Shown here: positions 1-5,256 of the stretch, piece by piece
Layout of the letters: each line of letters starts with the position of its first letter
Numbering within the stretch: position 1 is the first letter of the stretch
NCBI GenBank assembly: GCA_028290685.1
Contig: JAQGJI010000145.1
Span: 1-5,795, forward strand
Reading direction: 5' to 3'
DNA length: 5,795 nt
Source: Devosia sp.
GTDB lineage: Bacteria > Pseudomonadota > Alphaproteobacteria > Rhizobiales > Devosiaceae
The notes under the pieces: model-generated
The model's database searches: none
The model's input: the letters and a program-made list of their open reading frames with translations, nothing else
Told to the model about the DNA's origin: nothing
Program-made: the position numbers and the translations under genes

Positions 1-2
1 AA

Positions 3-62
3 AAAGCGACGATGTCACGCATGGTGTCGGACCCGGTAGGCGCGGAGCTTCCTGCGCGCTAA
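3..62 (+). CDS. Possible 3' end of an upstream gene (partial, unidentified)
   Basis: The third plus frame is open from the left edge to a TAA at 60-62 and would encode a C-terminus ending MVSDPVGAELPAR. Most of its codons end in G or C, as in the real genes of this window, and the peptide has an ordinary composition. The second plus frame is also open (2-316), but its product is rich in Pro, Arg, Cys and Ser and looks like non-coding GC-rich DNA. Only about 19 residues are visible, so no family can be named. An alternative is a minus-strand gene leaving the window, starting at the ATG at 22-20 (MRDIVAF...), but no ribosome binding site precedes it. Confidence 0.3.
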   Translation, partial: KATMSRMVSDPVGAELPAR

Positions 63-145
63 CGGCGTTGCCCGGGCCGAGTTCCCGCCAGTGCCCTTGC
101 GTGGTTTGGCAGCGGCACCAAGGGGGAGGCGTTTACCGGGTCAAA

Positions 146-164
146 CCTGCCTGCAGCAGGCAGG
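146..164. repeat. Perfect inverted repeat (8-bp stem, 3-base loop)
   Basis: CCTGCCTG (146-153) and CAGGCAGG (157-164) are perfect reverse complements around CAG. No T-tract follows on either strand, so it is not a standard intrinsic terminator. It could be part of a transcribed structure or a transcription end for the upstream gene. Function unknown. Confidence 0.55.
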
Positions 165-199
165 CTCCGCCCAGGCCGGCTCAAGACCCTGGATCTTCA

Positions 200-216
200 C
201 CCTCCTTGCTGGAGGG
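200..216. repeat. Short hairpin CCCTCC-TTGCT-GGAGGG
   Basis: A 6-bp perfect stem (200-205 with 211-216) around the five-base loop TTGCT lies in the non-coding stretch before gapR. There is no T-tract. Function unknown, and chance is possible in GC-rich sequence. Confidence 0.4.
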
Positions 217-264
217 CAGCATGGCCCAGCCTCGCCGACCGCCCCCAGGAAAACGGCCCAGGAA

Positions 265-282
265 GGGGTGGGAAACCGCCCC
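265..282 (+). repeat. Hairpin with GAAA (GNRA) tetraloop upstream of gapR
   Basis: GGGGTGG (265-271) pairs with CCGCCCC (276-282) through six Watson-Crick pairs and one G-U pair, capped by GAAA at 272-275. GNRA loops on GC stems are typical of stable RNA folds, and the G-U pair and loop make sense only on the plus strand. The hairpin lies 65 bases before the gapR start, so it could sit in the gapR 5' leader if transcription begins upstream. No known RNA family is recognised. Confidence 0.4.
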
Positions 283-347
283 CCATTTACCAGCCGGTAA
301 CGGTGCGCTTCGATAGTGCCGCGGTGATTTCAAGCAAAGGAAAAGCC

Positions 348-617
348 ATGAGCGATTCAGGTCTTGCAGGCGGGCGCATCCGCTCGTTTGTTGAACGTAT
401 CGAAAATATCGAAGCCGAAATTGCCGAACTGAACGAAGGCAAGAAGGAGATTTTCGCCGAAGCCAAGGGCGAAGGGTTCGATATCAAGATCATCAAGGAA
501 ATCATCAAGCTGCGCAAGCAGGACGAAAGCGAACGTGATGAACACGAGACCTTGCTCGATTTGTACATGAAGGCGATGGACGGCGCAGAAGCGGTGGAAG
601 AAGCCAAGGCAGCTTGA
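348..617 (+). CDS. gapR: GapR-family nucleoid-associated protein (DUF2312)
   Basis: This 89-residue protein is the same length as Caulobacter crescentus GapR. The hallmark block AEAKGEGFDIKIIKEIIKLR (residues 37-56) is followed by KQD and ends in LLDLYMKAM (69-77). The N-terminal half (about 11-37) is a charged helix suited to coiled-coil dimerisation. The middle carries the Lys/Arg-rich DNA-binding face. In Caulobacter, GapR encircles overtwisted, preferably AT-rich DNA ahead of replication and transcription forks and stimulates type II topoisomerases. That role is assumed here by homology. ATG at 348 is chosen because AAAGGAAAA lies just upstream and it gives the family length. A GTG at 303 in the same frame would add 15 residues without a ribosome binding site. 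The C-terminus has a short acidic/Ala-rich extension (EAVEEAKAA). It appears to be its own transcription unit, closed by the hairpins at 620-672. Confidence 0.93.
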   Translation: MSDSGLAGGRIRSFVERIENIEAEIAELNEGKKEIFAEAKGEGFDIKIIKEIIKLRKQDESERDEHETLLDLYMKAMDGAEAVEEAKAA

Positions 618-619
618 CA

Positions 620-672
620 CGGCAGGCCCCCGGTGTGAGGGGCCCGCCGATCTGGCCCCGTGACCGGCCAGA
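620..672 (+). terminator. Tandem hairpins downstream of gapR (probable terminator)
   Basis: Two hairpins begin three bases after the gapR stop. The first pairs CGGC/GCCG (620-623 with 646-649) and GGCCCC/GGGGCC (625-630 with 639-644), with one A-C mismatch and an eight-base loop. The second pairs TCTGGCC (651-657) with GGCCAGA (666-672) perfectly around an eight-base loop. No T-tract follows, so this is not a textbook intrinsic terminator. It may still stall polymerase or protect the gapR mRNA 3' end. Confidence 0.5.
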
Positions 673-713
673 CAGCACGGACAAGCGTCAGGCCCATGGC
701 GGGAGCCATCGTC

Positions 714-743
714 TTGCCGAACAGTGCGGGCCGGCCCTACAAG
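714..743 (+). promoter_or_regulatory. Weak sigma-70-like promoter candidate for the 779-3384 operon
   Basis: TTGCCG (714-719) and TACAAG (738-743) are separated by 18 bases, and each matches four of six consensus positions. It lies between the gapR hairpins and the first gene of the operon, where a promoter would be expected. The match is weak, and no operator-like palindrome stands out nearby. Confidence 0.25.
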
Positions 744-778
744 GTTGAGCAACCGCGGTTCAGCAAGGAGGGCTGAGA

Positions 779-1765
779 ATGGCTTTGAATGTACTTTTTA
801 TCGGCGGGACGGGGCAGATTTCCTATCCTTGCGTGGAGCGCGCCCTCGCCCAGGGCCACAGGGTCAGCGTTTACAACCGCGGGCTCAAGGAAAGCCAGCT
901 TCCCCCCGGCGTCACCTCGATCGTGGGCGAACTCAAGGACCTGGCCAGTGCAGGACTGGCGGCAGCCAATTACGACGTCGTTTGCCAGTTCATCGCCTTC
1001 ACGCCAGACCAGATTGCCCGCGACATCGAGGTGTTTTCCGGCCATTGCGGCCAGTATGTCTTCATCTCCTCCGCCTCGGTCTACCAGAAGCCCGCCCGCC
1101 ATTATGTGATTACCGAGCAGACGCCGGCGATCAACCCCTACTGGCCCTACAGCCAGAACAAGATTGCCTGTGAGCAGATGCTGGCCAAGGCAGACAATCT
1201 GGCCTGGACCATCGTGCGCCCCAGCCACACGGTGCGCACCGGGCTGCCGGTCATGATCGGGGACAGCGATGTCATCGCCCGGCGCATGCTCGATGGCGAG
1301 CCGACAATCGTGGCAGGCGACGGCCACACACCCTGGACATTGACCCGCTCGGTGGATTTCGCCGTGCCGTTTGTCGGGCTTTTCGGCAAGCAGCAGGCGC
1401 TTGGCGAGGTGTTCCATATCACCTCGGACCGGGGTCACATCTGGGACCATATCCAGCGCGAGATTGCTGCCCAGCTGGGCGTTGAAGCCAAGATCGTGCA
1501 TGTGCCAAGCGACACTTTGATCAAGTTCAACCCTGAATGGGTGGGCCCGCTTCTGGGCGACAAGTCCTGGACGGCGCTGTTTGACAATTCCAAGGTCAAG
1601 AGCGTTGCAGGCGATTTCACCTGCGCCGAGAGCCTTGGGGACATCCTGGCCGAGCCCATCCACCACATCAAGCAGCGGCTTGCGCGCAGCCGGCCGCCCA
1701 AGGGAGAACTGGACGCGCTTATCGATCGGATCTGTCAGGCTCAATCTGGTCTGGCACAGGCGTAA
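779..1765 (+). CDS. Atypical extended SDR (NAD-dependent epimerase/dehydratase family)
   Basis: This is a 328-residue Rossmann-fold oxidoreductase. The nucleotide-binding motif GGTGQIS is at residues 9-15, directly after the first beta strand. Arg34 after the second strand (VYNRG) suggests NADP(H). FISSASVY (95-102) supplies the catalytic Ser region, and Y124-S-Q-N-K128 is the YxxxK active site. The glycine pattern and the region after YxxxK (IVRPSHTVRTGLP) resemble atypical SDRs related to CSP41/isoflavone-reductase-like proteins rather than UDP-sugar epimerases such as GalE. The length is normal for extended SDRs. ATG at 779 follows AAGGAGGG (765-772) at six bases, the strongest Shine-Dalgarno in the window. 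It is probably the first gene of a three-gene operon. The substrate is unknown. A sugar or sugar-acid derivative is plausible, but nothing in the sequence fixes it. Confidence 0.85.
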   Translation: MALNVLFIGGTGQISYPCVERALAQGHRVSVYNRGLKESQLPPGVTSIVGELKDLASAGLAAANYDVVCQFIAFTPDQIARDIEVFSGHCGQYVFISSASVYQKPARHYVITEQTPAINPYWPYSQNKIACEQMLAKADNLAWTIVRPSHTVRTGLPVMIGDSDVIARRMLDGEPTIVAGDGHTPWTLTRSVDFAVPFVGLFGKQQALGEVFHITSDRGHIWDHIQREIAAQLGVEAKIVHVPSDTLIKFNPEWVGPLLGDKSWTALFDNSKVKSVAGDFTCAESLGDILAEPIHHIKQRLARSRPPKGELDALIDRICQAQSGLAQA

Positions 1766-1836
1766 AACCTGGTCGGGCTGCCGTGGCACCTTCTGGGCCT
1801 TTCCCCGTTGATGGGCAAAGTTCCCAGGAGAATGGC

Positions 1837-2571
1837 ATGACCCAGACCGTTTATCCGCCGCTCGATACGCTCAAGCCGATTGCCCAGAATGTGTGGATCG
1901 TCGATAGCGGTCCGCTGCCTGTGCTGGGCATGCCCCTGCCCGTGCGGATGACCATTATCCGCACCGGCAGCGGCGATCTGATCCTGCACTCCCCGACCCA
2001 ATTCAGTTTCGCCCTGAAAGCGCAGCTTGACGGGCTCGGAAGTGTCGCCCACCTGCTGGCGCCCAACACCGCCCATTGGTCGTTCATAAAGGAATGGCAG
2101 GCCCATGTTCCCCATGCGGTCTGCTGGGGCGTACCGGGCCTGTCGGCCCGTCCGGCCGTGCAGAAATCGGGATTGCGCATCGACGAGGTTTTTACCGATG
2201 GCGTGCCGGATGCCTGGAACGGGGAAATCGAGATCGTGCTCGTGCGTGGCAAAGGCCTGATCGAGGCAGCGCTGTTTCACCGGCCCAGCCGGACGCTGGT
2301 GCTGACCGATCTGATCGTCAATCTCGAGCCCGAAAAACTCCCGCTGCCCATGCGCCTGGGCGCGCGGCTGGTGGGAGCGCTGGCCCCGGCGGGGAAGGCA
2401 CCAAGCTATGCGCGCGCCGCCATCAAGGCAGGCGGAGCGCAAGCGCGTGCGGCGGCATCGCGGTTGGTCGAGCTTGCCCCCGAGCGGGTAATCTTCGCGC
2501 ACGGCCGATGTCATGAGCATGAGGCAGCAAAGCACCTGCAAACCTCCCTTGACTGGCTCCTGCCACACTAA
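1837..2571 (+). CDS. DUF4336 protein, metallo-beta-lactamase-like fold
   Basis: This is a 244-residue protein of the DUF4336 family, which has no established enzyme activity and is related to the metallo-beta-lactamase fold. Family landmarks as I recall them are present in order: an N-terminal strand pair (NVWIVD, MTIIRT), LILHSP (48-53), the block LLAPNTAHWSFIKEW (73-87), WGVPGL (97-102), the VLTDLIVNL strand (155-163) and VIFAHG (218-223). The classical HxHxDH zinc motif is absent. Candidate metal or active-site residues are H51, H80, D158 and H222. There is no signal peptide or membrane segment, so it is probably cytoplasmic. ATG at 1837 has AGGAG at 1826-1830, six bases upstream. An in-frame GTG at 1783 would add 18 unconvincing residues. 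It starts 71 bases after the preceding SDR gene and is probably co-transcribed with it. Confidence 0.82.
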   Translation: MTQTVYPPLDTLKPIAQNVWIVDSGPLPVLGMPLPVRMTIIRTGSGDLILHSPTQFSFALKAQLDGLGSVAHLLAPNTAHWSFIKEWQAHVPHAVCWGVPGLSARPAVQKSGLRIDEVFTDGVPDAWNGEIEIVLVRGKGLIEAALFHRPSRTLVLTDLIVNLEPEKLPLPMRLGARLVGALAPAGKAPSYARAAIKAGGAQARAAASRLVELAPERVIFAHGRCHEHEAAKHLQTSLDWLLPH

Positions 2572-2572
2572 G

Positions 2573-2593
2573 TCTGGCTGGCCAGTTGCCAGA
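2573..2593 (+). repeat. Intergenic hairpin TCTGGC/GCCAGA
   Basis: A 6-bp perfect stem (2573-2578 with 2588-2593) with a nine-base loop starts two bases after the DUF4336 stop and lies 44 bases before the next start codon. Without a T-tract it is more likely an mRNA-stability element or a chance fold than a terminator inside the operon. Confidence 0.3.
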
Positions 2594-2637
2594 GGCTGTG
2601 GCACCAATAGCGCATCAAGCGAGGGGAGATCACTGCC

Positions 2638-3384
2638 ATGGGCGAACGGCTGGCCGGAAAAATCTGTGTGGTAACGGCGGCGGGACAGGGAATAGGCCGC
2701 GCCATTGCCGAGCACTTCCTCAACGAGGGCGCCAGGGTTTTCGCCACCGATCTTGACCTTGAAAAGCTCGATGGGCTGAGCGGCGCCGAGGTCCACCAAC
2801 TCGATGTGCGGTCCACCCCGGCCATCGACGCCCTGGCGGCGGCGACTGCCCCGATCGACATCCTGGTGAATGCCGCGGGCTTTGTCCATCACGGCTCGGC
2901 GCTGGCCTGCAGCGACGAGGAGTGGGACTTTTCCTTTGACGTCAATGTCAAATCGATGCACCGCACCGTGCGGGCTTTTCTGCCCGGCATGCTGGAGCGT
3001 GGCGGCGGCTCCATCGTCAATATCTCCTCGGGCGCCTCATCGGTGCGCGGCATCCCCAACCGGCACGCCTACGGCGCCAGCAAAGCCGCCGTTATCGGGC
3101 TGACCAAGGCTGTCGCCGCCGATTTCATAAGGCAGGGCATTCGCTGCAACGCCATCTGCCCGGGCACCATCCAATCCCCCTCCCTTGACGAGCGGATCGC
3201 GACCCTTGCCGCACAGACCGGGCGCACGGAAGACGCGGTGAGGGCAGACTTTGTCAATCGCCAGCCGCTCGGGCGTTTGGGCACGGCTGCGGAAATCGCC
3301 GCCCTTGCCGTTTACCTGGCCAGTGACGAGGCAAGCTACACCACCGGTTCCGTGTTCATGGCCGATGGCGGGTTTTCGCTGTAG
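2638..3384 (+). CDS. Classical SDR oxidoreductase, BDH2/DHRS6-like
   Basis: This 248-residue cytoplasmic NAD(P)-dependent dehydrogenase has the nucleotide motif TAAGQGIG near residues 14-21, an acidic ATDLD after the second strand (NAD preference), NAAG in LVNAAGFVHHG, catalytic Ser131, Tyr145 and Lys149, and the PGT segment at 175-177. From my memory of the human sequence it is strikingly close to BDH2/DHRS6: TAA.QGIG, N.AGFVHHG, WDFS...NV.SM, the AAVIGLTK.VAADFI.QGIRCN stretch and YLASDE.. are shared. The three Args reported to bind the substrate carboxylate in DHRS6 (144, 188, 205) align with R142, R186 and R208 here. A hydroxy or keto acid substrate is therefore likely. Candidates are 3-hydroxybutyrate, 2-keto-3-deoxy-sugar acids such as 2-keto-3-deoxy-L-fuconate, or 4-oxo-proline, and the sequence does not decide among them. 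GAGGGGA (2621-2627) precedes the ATG. It is the last gene of the probable operon. Confidence 0.9.
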   Translation: MGERLAGKICVVTAAGQGIGRAIAEHFLNEGARVFATDLDLEKLDGLSGAEVHQLDVRSTPAIDALAAATAPIDILVNAAGFVHHGSALACSDEEWDFSFDVNVKSMHRTVRAFLPGMLERGGGSIVNISSGASSVRGIPNRHAYGASKAAVIGLTKAVAADFIRQGIRCNAICPGTIQSPSLDERIATLAAQTGRTEDAVRADFVNRQPLGRLGTAAEIAALAVYLASDEASYTTGSVFMADGGFSL

Positions 3385-3406
3385 CGCCCCCCCGTGCCCG
3401 CCCCCC

Positions 3407-3439
3407 AGCGCTCAGAAGCGCTCGTGCGCTTGCACGAGC
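3407..3439. terminator. Overlapping hairpins between convergent genes (possible bidirectional terminator)
   Basis: Two overlapping inverted repeats sit where the SDR gene (ending 3384) meets the opposing transporter gene (ending 3412). One is AGCGCT-CAGA-AGCGCT (3407-3422). The other is a perfect 8-bp stem, GCTCGTGC (3420-3427) with GCACGAGC (3432-3439), around GCTT. They cover the last codons and stop of the minus-strand gene. There is no T-tract, but the position suits transcription ending from both sides. The two stems share 3420-3422, so only one can form fully at a time. Confidence 0.45.
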
Positions 3440-5079
3440 CGGGAGCGCAGCAATTCGCCATTGTCGCTGAGGATGGAATAGGCAATGCCGGTCAGCAGGG
3501 AATTGATGCGGCGCAGGGCATGGATGGTTTCAAGGTGCAGATCGCTTGATTCCATGCTGGCCGAATTGCCCCCCCGCAGCCGGCCGAAATGCTGGTCCAT
3601 GCTACGCCGTTCCAGAACGCCGATCTCGTCCTTTTCAACAACCAGTTGACGCGCCGATTCGGTGTCTTCCGACACAAGGACATTGAACGCCAGCTGCATG
3701 TTGGCCAGAACGCGGGCATGCAGATCGGTCAATTCCTGCCAGCCTTGCGGGGAAAAACTGAGCCTTCGGTCAACCTTTTGTTCGGCCAGGCGGAGCAATT
3801 GCTTGGCGATGATATCGCCGGCCTGCTCGAGGCTGATGGCAAAATTGGTAAGATCTGAAACCCGCCGGGTCTGGGTCGAGTCCATTTGCGTCCAATCGAG
3901 CCGGGTCAGAAACAGCTTGATCTCACGGTTGGCCTGATCGACCTCGCTTTCAAGCGCCTTGATGCGGCGAATGGCGGCTTTGTCTCCGCTCTGCAAAATC
4001 GCCATGACGGGTTGCAGCATGACCTCCACCATTTCGCTCATGCGCAGCAATTCACGGGTGGCGCTGGCCAGGGCGGCGTCGACATTGCCGTGGGCAGTAG
4101 CGCGCAGGGCGGGACTGCGCAGGCGGGCCACGTTGAGCTCGCCTTCCACGATTTTTTCGGTAACGAACCGATCGGTCAGCCGCGCCACGAGCCCGGTCAA
4201 GGGCAGGCCCAGCACCAGCACGCCAAGATTGAAAGCGATGTGCAGCAGGCTGGCCTGTAGCCCAACCCCCCCGGGCAAGCCAAGGCTGGCTGGTTGCAAC
4301 AGCTGGAACAGCACGAGGCACACGATGGCAGCGCCGCCACGGAACACCAGCGTTCCGACGGCAATGCGGCGCGCCCGCACATCGCCGGCCCGGGTCATGC
4401 TCCAGGCGATCAGCGTGCCACCCAGGTTGGCCCCCAGCACAAAGGCGGCTGCGACCTCCAAGGGGATCAGTCCGGCCGAGCCGAAAGTGATGATCACCAG
4501 GACGCTCGCCACGGATGAATAGGACATCCAGGTGACAAGGCCAGCCACCAGGAAGCTGGTCCACAGATCGCCCCGCAGATAGGCAATGACAACGCCCAGC
4601 CCTTCGCTCGCCCGCCACGGGGCCGTGGCTTCCGAAACCATTTCCAGGGACAACAGCACAAAGGCAATCCCCAGCACCATCCGGCCCAGTTGCTTGGTCT
4701 GGCGGCTATTGCCACGCAGAAACAGAACGCCCCCCGCGATGATCAGGGGCGGCGTCAGCAAGGTCAGATCGAACGACAGGACACTGGCGACCAGGGCCGA
4801 GCCCAAATAGGCCCCGAGCATGAGGGCAAGACCAGCGCCGCTCCCCAGCAGCCCGCCGGCCGCAAAACTTGAGGCGAGCGCCGCCACAGCGGTCGAGCTC
4901 TGCAAGGCCACCGCCATCGCCATGCCGGCAGCGGCGGCGCTGATGCGTCTCTTGTTGGCATAGCCAAGCAAGCGCTTGAGCTGGGCGGAATAGGCACGTT
5001 CCACAGCCGTCCGAACCATCCGCACAGCCCAGAGCAACAGGACGATGGCCGCCACCAGATGCACGACGATGAAATACAA
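3412..5079 (-). CDS. Na/Pi cotransporter family protein with C-terminal PhoU-like domain (TTG start)
   Basis: This 555-residue inner-membrane protein of the NptA/YjbB type is expected to move phosphate with sodium. In this family the direction (uptake or export) varies. The N-terminal part to about residue 298 holds some eight to nine hydrophobic segments in two inverted-repeat halves. The first half carries the signature QSST (Q60-T63). The second half has YSSV (187-190) in the matching place (TWMSYSSVASV), a departure from the usual QSSS. H280 and N284 (HIAFN) fit the conserved H..FN element. Residues of roughly 340-540 are long amphipathic helices resembling PhoU, a typical regulatory tail. 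The start chosen is TTG at 5079, preceded at seven bases by a perfect AAGGAG. The longer frame to 5256 runs through the promoter region, and its ATG codons lack ribosome binding sites. The gene is divergent from ugpB, with a Pho box between them, which fits phosphate control. Confidence 0.88.
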   Translation of the reverse strand: MYFIVVHLVAAIVLLLWAVRMVRTAVERAYSAQLKRLLGYANKRRISAAAAGMAMAVALQSSTAVAALASSFAAGGLLGSGAGLALMLGAYLGSALVASVLSFDLTLLTPPLIIAGGVLFLRGNSRQTKQLGRMVLGIAFVLLSLEMVSEATAPWRASEGLGVVIAYLRGDLWTSFLVAGLVTWMSYSSVASVLVIITFGSAGLIPLEVAAAFVLGANLGGTLIAWSMTRAGDVRARRIAVGTLVFRGGAAIVCLVLFQLLQPASLGLPGGVGLQASLLHIAFNLGVLVLGLPLTGLVARLTDRFVTEKIVEGELNVARLRSPALRATAHGNVDAALASATRELLRMSEMVEVMLQPVMAILQSGDKAAIRRIKALESEVDQANREIKLFLTRLDWTQMDSTQTRRVSDLTNFAISLEQAGDIIAKQLLRLAEQKVDRRLSFSPQGWQELTDLHARVLANMQLAFNVLVSEDTESARQLVVEKDEIGVLERRSMDQHFGRLRGGNSASMESSDLHLETIHALRRINSLLTGIAYSILSDNGELLRSRLVQAHERF

Positions 5080-5086
5080 GCGGGGT

Positions 5087-5092
5087 CTCCTT
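5087..5092 (-). promoter_or_regulatory. Ribosome binding site AAGGAG deciding a TTG start
   Basis: The minus strand reads AAGGAG seven bases before TTG (5079-5077), which begins YFIVVHLVAA, the first membrane helix. No upstream ATG or GTG in this frame has a comparable site, so it sets the start of the Na/Pi transporter gene. Confidence 0.75.
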
Positions 5093-5120
5093 GGCGCGGC
5101 GGGCAAGCCGCCCATCATGA

Positions 5121-5134
5121 TGTTCACATGAACC
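5121..5134. promoter_or_regulatory. Operator-like palindrome TGTTCA-CA-TGAACC
   Basis: This inverted repeat (5 bp perfect, TGTTC/GAAC with one end mismatch) lies 42 bases upstream of the transporter start. A near-identical copy occurs at 5257-5270 beside the other divergent gene. Two copies of the same palindrome in one intergenic region suggest a dimeric repressor or activator. The half-site TGTTC recalls the TGTTCG half-site of E. coli GlpR, but the spacing is two bases shorter, so the regulator is not identified. Confidence 0.4.
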
Positions 5135-5182
5135 GAACCCTTGCAACAATTCAGATATCCCAGGGCGGCGAGCGGATATCCA

Positions 5183-5200
5183 CTGTCATAAAACTGCAAG
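5183..5200 (+). promoter_or_regulatory. Probable Pho box (PhoB binding site)
   Basis: CTGTCAT-AAAA-CTGCAAG matches the PhoB consensus of two 7-base repeats (CTGTCAT) separated by an AT-rich four-base spacer. The first repeat is perfect, and the second keeps CTG and one more position. It lies between a Na/Pi transporter gene and ugpB, and ugpB is a classic PhoB target in E. coli and rhizobia. It points toward ugpB. Ten bases after the box, TAGAAC (5211-5216) matches four of six -10 positions, the spacing expected for a PhoB-activated promoter without a -35. This would give a leader of roughly 135 bases for ugpB. It may also serve the divergent transporter gene. By chance, ten exact positions in this arrangement would be expected in only about one percent of windows this size. 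Confidence 0.7.
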
Positions 5201-5256
5201 GTCCGGGGCATAGAACCGTTGGAGGGCTGAAACAGACCTATCCGCCTCCTCACCAA

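Larger units (their letters stand above)
63..347. other. Non-coding GC-rich leader region upstream of gapR
   Basis: This stretch of about 285 bases holds no convincing gene. The short ORFs in it give Pro/Arg/Cys-rich peptides with no recognisable motif. It does contain several short inverted repeats: 146-164, 200-216, 265-282, and TTACC/GGTAA at 287-300. A 9-base pairing is also possible between 30-38 (GACCCGGTA) and 134-142 (TACCGGGTC). It extends with two G-U pairs to 41-43/129-131. In such GC-rich DNA, chance pairings of this length are not rare. The gapR promoter should lie here. The best guess is a GATAGT hexamer at 312-317 with a TTACCA at 287-292, but the 19-base spacing is poor. I compared it by eye with SRP RNA, RNase P RNA, tmRNA and 5S rRNA and found no convincing match. 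Confidence 0.5.

Noticed and set aside
54..62. GCGCGCTAAC resembling the start of an alphaproteobacterial tmRNA tag (GCTAAC)
   Set aside because: The following codons do not give a DNxAEEFAxAA-like tag, and no tmRNA acceptor structure or stop is present.
129..175. Resemblance of GTTTACCGGGTC to the GTTTACCAGGTC of bacterial SRP RNA
   Set aside because: The match stops there. The essential following segment with GGAAGGAAGCAGC is absent, so this is not an SRP RNA gene.
68..316. A small plus-strand ORF before gapR
   Set aside because: The product is dominated by Pro, Arg, Ser and Cys and shows no domain. It has no ribosome binding site and looks like translated non-coding GC-rich DNA.
303..347. 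Extended gapR start at GTG 303
   Set aside because: No ribosome binding site precedes it, and the extra 15 residues are not expected in an 89-residue family. ATG 348 has a good purine-rich site.
1734..1755. A CTGTCAG sequence resembling half a Pho box
   Set aside because: It lies inside the 3' end of the first SDR gene and lacks a second repeat at the right spacing.
737..1789. A 350-codon open frame on the minus strand opposite the first SDR gene
   Set aside because: It is antisense to a clear SDR with conserved motifs. Complementary frames of genes with high GC at third positions lack stop codons, and its product shows no recognisable domain.
1783..1836. Extended DUF4336 start at GTG 1783
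   Set aside because: The added residues lack family similarity, whereas ATG 1837 has AGGAG at six bases.
1741..2961. A 406-codon minus-strand open frame across the DUF4336 gene and into the BDH2-like gene
   Set aside because: It covers two genes with strong family motifs and ribosome binding sites on the plus strand. The translated protein is rich in Arg, Gly, Gln and His without hydrophobic order, as expected of a shadow frame.
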